Of a stretch of 64,000 bases of DNA, positions 59,701-64,000 are shown piece by piece. A program made the translations under genes and the position numbers. Numbering within the stretch: the stretch's first letter is position 1; every line of letters begins with the position of its first letter. The notes below the pieces were generated by a model, which made no database searches, was not told where the DNA came from, and was given only the letters and a program-made list of their open reading frames with translations. Origin of the DNA: Axinella damicornis (taxonomy: Eukaryota > Porifera > Demospongiae > Axinellida > Axinellidae); the NCBI GenBank assembly GCA_963931865.1, contig OZ007508.1, positions 13,886,781 through 13,950,780 on the forward strand, in the 5' to 3' direction.

Positions 59701-61621
59701 CTCCACGTTGATGTGACCCATTTACAGACAGCAGTCCATCAGGGAGTGTGTGTTGATTGAGCTGCACAACTGGCGGATGATGAAGACAATCAATGTCAAA
59801 AATTTACTGATAAGCTCAAGAGTAACCCACTCTTATAGAGATAAAGTTCACAGTACGGGGGAACTTATAGCATCATTCCCAGGCATGCCACAATGGTTCA
59901 ATCAAGCATCTGTGGCTACGTAGGATACCATGAGTTCTAGATTTTTCAGCAAACATGCTGCAAAAGCCATTGTCAGAAGACATCGGGATTCGGGACAGGG
60001 ATAGTGTATCGAGCTAGACCAATTTTCTCTTGCTCATAGAGAAGTTGGTCTAGCTCGATAGACTAGGACAGGGAATAAGCTACCCTGGTAAACAAGTCCT
60101 GTGAAAGACCTATACTGTATTGACAATACAGATGACATGAAACTTGCTGGGAACCATAACCGCTGTCTCTCTCAGCTAGCTAGTTAACTCTTTACCAACC
60201 ATAAGAAACAGCTTAGGGAAGCAAAACCCTGTATTAAAGTATAACGCCTAGTATTAAATTCCCCATATAAATTCTTATGGGCTTATGGGAGCTCATGACG
60301 GCTTTTGCAGTCATTGGTTGGTAAAGAGTTAATATACCACTGACTAATATCTGTACTAGCCTGCCCAGCTTTTCATCGCTTGCAGTACAGAAAAGTGAGG
60401 AGAGCCTGATATGTTTGTTTCCTCCCATGAGCATGATGCAAATCGAGAAAAATTTCAGAACGAAAAGGCAAAACTTCGCTTATTGTCCAACCAACTACAC
60501 GTTCAATGCTTAGTTTGTATGACAGTCGCCCCCTGCTAGCTAGATACGTGTGGTAAGTTACCTCGTACCGTCTGAGCCCCAGTTTGCCCACATCCAATTA
60601 AGTCCTTTCTACCCTTGACGTCACGCTCTTGAGGAAAGATACCAGGCCCTCCACTTCTTTGTGCAACTGAAAATGGCGTGGGCCTGGCAACGAGGGTATA
60701 TCTGTACAGCAACACACTGAATTACAGTAGGAACTCCAATAATTTGTGTCAAATCTCAAACCGATAATGTGTCACTCTCCAGAGACTTATTTCCGTTCAT
60801 TGTGTCACCCACTACATAGCTATAGCTCATAGTTGAATATCAAACAGTGGTCATCACCGCCTGTCAGTGTTGCACATGCAGTTGTAATTTGGCTGAGACT
60901 ACAAGGAGGGGAGTTCTACACTGGCATGTTAACAAATACAATGAAGGTTATCCGATTCTGATCAAATAGCAACTCACTCCTTTCTGTGCTTAGCGTTACC
61001 AGGTGTATCAGCCAACATGGGTGCTCCATATATAAGAGAATAATCAATGACAGTCCGAGAACTGGGAAGTAAACACGACTCTCATGCCATTGCCTTGATT
61101 ATGCCTTGCTTTGCCATAAAACACTAGTTCCTTAGCGAGGTGTTCGATGTTTGTATTTCGTATCACAGTTTTGGCGGCTGAGTTTATATTGCGGTACAGT
61201 CCAAAATAATTAGTTCTGAGTGACGCATAATTGGAGTGCCTACTGATAGTTTACAGTAAAAGTAAATCAACTTTCACACATGCAACTGTGTACCAGGCTT
61301 CTGCCCCCACGAAAGAGCTGCTCCCATTTCCAATTTGACCTCTTGCAGTATTATGGAAAACACATGGAGCATGTACAACAGAGAGTTCGGAAATAAACTC
61401 AACCGGCAACTATGCATGCCCACTGGCAAGTATTTCAGCACTCAATGCAATGTCTCTGCTAAAAAGTCAGCTGAATGCAAATTAACTACCAGGCTATAAC
61501 CAGTCATACCTTGAGTGCAAACACTTGTTGGAAGGTCAAAGGTCACAAGTAGAGCAACCACTAAGTAAATCATCTGATGAAGAGAAAGGGACGGATAACA
61601 ACAATTTGCACTCACTAGCAT
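50720..61621 (-). CDS. Receptor tyrosine kinase E (DDR-like)
   Basis: Predicted 877-aa paralogue of B. Minus-strand exons: 61616-61621 (ATG CTA), 61510-61573, 59188-59769, 50720-52701; introns GT-AG of 42, 1740 and 6486 nt. An in-frame TGA precedes the ATG. Signal peptide (MLMIYLVVALLVTFDLP); ectodomain about 24-217 with AAGLFTV, FNCPEWGIAAQN and WVHIAEVRF; stalk 218-269 with only two Val-Gln-Pro-Thr-Gln repeats; TM 270-293 (shorter than in B by loss of a few residues); Tyr-rich juxtamembrane region (LYSAV, LYADL, VYAAV, NPVYQS); kinase 589-877 with GTGLFGQV, Lys632, HRD 734-736, DFG 754-756, Tyr 766/767. The kinase is nearly identical to B. The 6.5-kb intron is filled with transposons. Probable active plasma-membrane receptor; ligand unknown. 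Exon linkage across the long intron is inferred from matching phase and from the exon order in B. Confidence 0.86.
52802..53754. mobile_element. 953-bp TAGCC-type element, perfect 9-bp duplication
   Basis: Ends TAGCCTCGTTCCCAGGCC and GGCCTGGGAACGAGGCTA, extending inward to ACCCCGTTTT. Flanked on both sides by ACTAAAAGG (52793-52801, 53755-53763). Within it, 53337-53415 and 53641-53722 are inverted copies of each other (CAGTTTCCGTTGACAATAAT region), and 53095-53165 is a sequence also found near 27660 and 500. No transposase recognised. It lies in the large intron of gene E. Confidence 0.9.
53764..54241. other. Intron of E, repeat debris
   Basis: No gene. AGTACGTATCAAGCGCCC near 54100 is matched in reverse-related sequence near 55715-55735, so the composite repeat at 54242-55694 may extend this far. 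Confidence 0.4.
54242..55694. repeat. Inverted-repeat element interrupted by MITE copy 3
   Basis: The left arm 54242-54355 (from GTCATTCCATGTCAAATCAA to GGCTAATACC) is the reverse complement, with few differences, of 55575-55694. The TTAA-flanked MITE at 54723-55339 is inserted between the arms. A related piece occurs at 56900-56960. The interior has no recognised gene. Confidence 0.8.
54723..55339 (+). mobile_element. TTAA-flanked MITE, copy 3
   Basis: 617 bp, starting GGTTACGATGTAC and ending GTACATCGTAACC, with TTAA at 54719-54722 and 55340-55343. Nearly identical to 7398-8017 and 8022-8648, but lacks about 10 bases after GTCTG present in those. This is the only copy here with both complete ends in a simple single insertion, so it defines the element. 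It contains the same open frame of about 83 aa. Confidence 0.92.
55695..57239. other. Intron of E; short tandem repeat
   Basis: No gene. 56045-56250 is the second copy of the repeat at 17035-17235; it includes four tandem units of about 17 bp (AAATGCCGCCCTCAAAT) at 56098-56160. 56900-57130 contains a diverged piece of the 54242 repeat family. Confidence 0.5.
57240..57640 (-). repeat. Inverted copy of the 20588-22785 repeat family
   Basis: GACAGCTATTACGGCTGTGTG, AAGAACGGTACTG, CTCCACCAAGGTGAGTTTCA and CACTCCTGGTAGCC match, in reverse orientation, the repeat copies at 20588-22785. It continues toward 57840 with GCGACTCGCTGTAGC and CAATGGCGACC blocks. It lies in the large intron of gene E. Confidence 0.75.
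58110..58285. repeat. Copy of the 49880-50137 foldback
   Basis: Shares ACAGTGAAGTATACAATC, GGTTGTATACTTCACTG, TTTTTGCCGTTCTGGTATCC and TTTTTAATG with 49960-50133. The left arm beyond ACAGTGAAG is missing. Confidence 0.8.
58289..58950. mobile_element. 662-bp MITE with TA target
   Basis: Terminal inverted repeats of 20 bp, GCGTAAACCACCAATTATCG and complement of GCGTAAACCATCAATTATCG, one mismatch. TA flanks each side. This fits a Tc1/mariner-type non-autonomous element. A short minus-strand open frame inside (58448-58717) has no recognised domain. Located in the large intron of gene E, just downstream of its ectodomain exon. Confidence 0.82.
60001..60062. repeat. Short palindrome in intron of E
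   Basis: TATCGAGCTAGACCAA and TTGGTCTAGCTCGATA are perfect complements around a ~20-nt loop. Small hairpin, no coding capacity. Confidence 0.85.
60184..60332. mobile_element. 150-bp MITE, copy 2
   Basis: Near-identical to 11785-11934, with the same 18-bp inverted ends TTAACTCTTTACCAACCA. It lies in the intron between the signal-peptide and ectodomain exons of gene E. Confidence 0.9.
60357..60698. mobile_element. 342-bp TAGCC-type element, 9-bp duplication
   Basis: Starts TAGCCTGCCCAGC and ends GGCCTGGCAACGAGGGTA, so the ends are diverged from the family. TATCTGTAC flanks both sides (60348-60356, 60699-60707), a perfect 9-bp duplication that fixes the boundaries. No transposase. In the same intron of gene E as the MITE at 60184. 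Confidence 0.85.
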
Positions 61622-63008
61622 ACTTCAGTCATGGTGTGTTCATGCAGACTAAAAACAGCATATAATACTTGTCTAATTAACTGAACAGTCAAAATAATCT
61701 GAGTGATATTGTGGCGATATAGTGACCGAAGGGCATGCCAACAATTTATGCCCCACCCATCATCACAAACACTTGGGAAGCAAGATGTTACGTACGCTCT
61801 GGTGTTTCAAGGCTATGGATGACCAGCAAGGTAGTTGCCAGCCATTGTGGGACAAGCGCCTGAGCAAGTGCATGTGCAAAACGTGATACAGTTGCATGAA
61901 CGAACACGACATCAGAAAGTGACTTAGCATAGCCTCTGGCTGACTAGGTGGAGCAATCTAGCAGTCATGTCACACACTGTATGCTGCACACTTGTCATGT
62001 GCTCTGCAGGACATGTAGATAGCTTGAACAGATGAAAGCGTTCTCCCAGTCTCTTTTTGACATGCACTAGCCTCCATTGCTATAGGCTGGGCTGTAGCCA
62101 TTGAAGATGTCGGTTCATGTTGCGACGAGTGACTTCGACACAGAAAAGTGGCATCGACACATGGAATCTTCGTTGCCATGTGGTAGCCCCTATTGTTCTA
62201 GCAATGAGTGGGTTCGTTCTTGTTGTCGCCATCGAGGAGGTCGACTTTTGTTCATGATTAGCGTCTTCAACTCGTTGAGTCGTAGTGGTTTATGGCATGA
62301 CATACGTATGAAATTTAAAAATGACAATAAGCATCTCACTGTAGTTAGTTTGCCAACTTCATCTGATTATACATCCATCATCATTATATTCCGTGTTTGT
62401 TGATTACAATAATAGGTGGGACCAGCATAACATACAAAAGGCTGATATGCGGATTATGTGCTGGTTAGCAAGAACGAACTGAGTGGACCTACTACTACCA
62501 TTCGAACCGATGCAAATAGCCACTCCAGAGATGGCCAGTGGGAAGATAGTTTCAGCCACAGCAACTCCTACAAGCAGCTGAATCGGATGCAATCGGGGAG
62601 CAGCAGTTGAAGTGGACGCAATTCGGGAGCTAAGGTGATGAGAGTTCACCATATACCTCTGCCCGGAGAGCTGTCCGTAGGCAAATGTGGAGGCAGTAGC
62701 TGAGCAGAGCGAAGCAAGTGAAGCAACTTGTAAAGATTATGATTGAGCAACCAGGCCTCTCTTTGGGGGGAATGGCCTGGAAATGAAGCTAGGCTAGGGT
62801 GCAAGCTACTTGCCTAACAGTGCCAAGGGCAATTGCCCTAGTGCATGCATACACAAACAAACTGCTGGTCTAGTTGGCCATAGGAATGAGGCTACACTGC
62901 ATGGTGATCAAAAAGCAGTGGAGTATGGTCATCAAGTCATTGTGTTGAGGCCATTAGCAGTGAATATTTCCAAAGTTAGCTTAAGCCCTGAGAGTGTGTA
63001 AACAGACG
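61622..63008. other. Upstream region of gene E
   Basis: 61622-61700 is similar to the region just upstream of gene B and is a candidate promoter/5' UTR. 61865-62060 resembles 20055-20290. 62565-62640 contains units of the GC-rich minisatellite (AATCGGGGAGCAGCAG). 62765-63005 resembles 26325-26560. No gene is recognised. Confidence 0.5.
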
Positions 63009-63745
63009 CAAAGTGAAAAGGACTGTTAATTGGTACACCCACCTAAGGTAGTGGAAATAATACTGATAGCCAAAACAAAGTTGAAACTTGAAAGGGCTGC
63101 TAGCTGCATCAAAGAGTTCTAGAAGCCCCCCTTGTTTATTCCAGTTGCCGCCATGGGTAAACGTAAACAGATTAATAACTCTCAATAACTGTATGCGAGT
63201 GACATCATCTTCTTAATTATTCATGAGCAAAATTACGCTATTTCGCCGATGTCATGCTTCCTACCTTAAAGCAACAGCACTATAGATGCCTAGCCTCATT
63301 CTCAGGCTCTCATTCTTTCGAGAACACAAGAGCCTGGGAACGACGGATCGCCGCGCGTGATACTGGAAGCAATCCGTGCTGGGGTTGGTTTGGGTCTGGG
63401 GCCGAGACTACAATACCATATGCAGTGACTAAGGAATATGAGGACAAGGGATGCGCCACCGTGACCAGACAGTCACCCACAAGCGCTATCCAGAATTTTG
63501 TTGTTTTATTAGCTAAATCCAATAATTGTCCAGCCAGGTGGAACTCTAGGGGCCAATCTCAAGCTACACAAACAATATACCATATAGTCATGATCCAGAT
63601 ACGTAGGAACGACTTTTACATTTACTTTCAATACTGTCAAAATTAATCATTCTCTCTTGGCACAGACCATAATGTTCAGATGTTTTTTTCTGCTCTGCTG
63701 ATGCACCTCCCAAACATACGGCTGGCCGACGAGAATGTATGTAAT
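63009..63745. repeat. Long dispersed repeat, copy 2
   Basis: Similar to 30589-31330. It is interrupted at 63081-63269 by a copy of the 3509-3694 repeat, and its TAGCC-type hairpin (from 63291) is truncated at the right end. Comparison of the two copies dates the 63081 insertion after the duplication of the larger repeat. Confidence 0.82.
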
Positions 63746-63816
63746 GTAGAGACAGACCAGGCTGCTGGTAATGGCTAATTTATGGTCCTACAGAAGTTGG
63801 TTTAAAATGAGGTTTT

Positions 63817-63885
63817 AAGCCTAGAGTTACTCTAGGGGGAATTTTAAGTGAGCAAAGCCTAGAGTTACTCTAGGGGGAATTTTAA
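63817..63885. repeat. 31-bp direct repeat, two units
   Basis: AAGCCTAGAGTTACTCTAGG followed by GGGAATTTTAA occurs at 63817-63847 and again at 63855-63885, 7 nt apart. Each unit contains the palindrome CCTAGAGTTACTCTAGG. Function unknown; could be a piece of a satellite or a protein-binding pair. Confidence 0.85.
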
Positions 63886-64000
63886 ACCAGTAAAGAAAGT
63901 GTAAAATCCCAGCATTATGAACTATATTGCTACTTATATGGGGCAATTTTAAACCACTTCAAGATTATTTAGTTACGAAGGGGCATCCTCACTGAAAGTA

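Overview
The window looks like nuclear DNA of an early-branching animal, most likely a demosponge. Evidence: multi-exon receptor tyrosine kinase (RTK) genes with GT-AG introns as short as 42 nt, Ig modules joined by phase-1 introns, a discoidin-domain-receptor (DDR)/Trk-like kinase domain with metazoan signatures, and very dense small inverted-repeat transposons, microsatellites and homopolymers. The organism call is inference; no marker gene is present.

The backbone is a head-to-tail cluster of RTK genes, all on the minus strand. In window order: a 66-bp relic of a kinase 3' end (1588-1653); pseudogene A (7335-12133), broken by frameshifts and a transposon pair; intact gene B (14173-19507, predicted 902 aa); intact gene C (32225-38436, predicted 1004 aa); pseudogene D (46430-48190), a decayed copy of C; and intact gene E (50720-61621, predicted 877 aa). 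A, B and E form one subfamily: signal peptide, one ~190-aa Cys-containing beta-rich ectodomain module, Thr/Pro repeat stalk, TM helix, long Tyr-rich juxtamembrane region, kinase. C and D form a second: signal peptide, related module, two Ig domains, TM, kinase. The kinase domains keep G-loop, VAVK lysine, HRD, DFG and a twin-Tyr activation loop, so B, C and E should be active membrane receptors; no ligand can be read from the sequence. A small plus-strand gene (34097-34426) with a mitochondrial-type presequence lies inside the last intron of C.

The rest is mobile DNA. (1) Elements with TAGCCTCGTTCCCAGG-like or other inverted ends flanked by 9-bp target duplications (MULE-like); one (28159-28897) carries a fragment of a RecQ-type helicase gene, like a Pack-MULE. 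(2) TTAA-flanked, piggyBac-like non-autonomous elements with GGTTACG-type ends; an inverted pair interrupts pseudogene A, one lies in the large intron of E, and a relative sits inside a LINE. (3) A CR1-like LINE 3' fragment (24992-26190). (4) Foldback elements, a TA-flanked MITE, minisatellites, long (TG)n/(CA)n and poly-C tracts, and a short telomere-like array.

Predicted exons were derived by hand from splice signals, reading frame and comparison among copies. I found no tRNA, rRNA or CRISPR.
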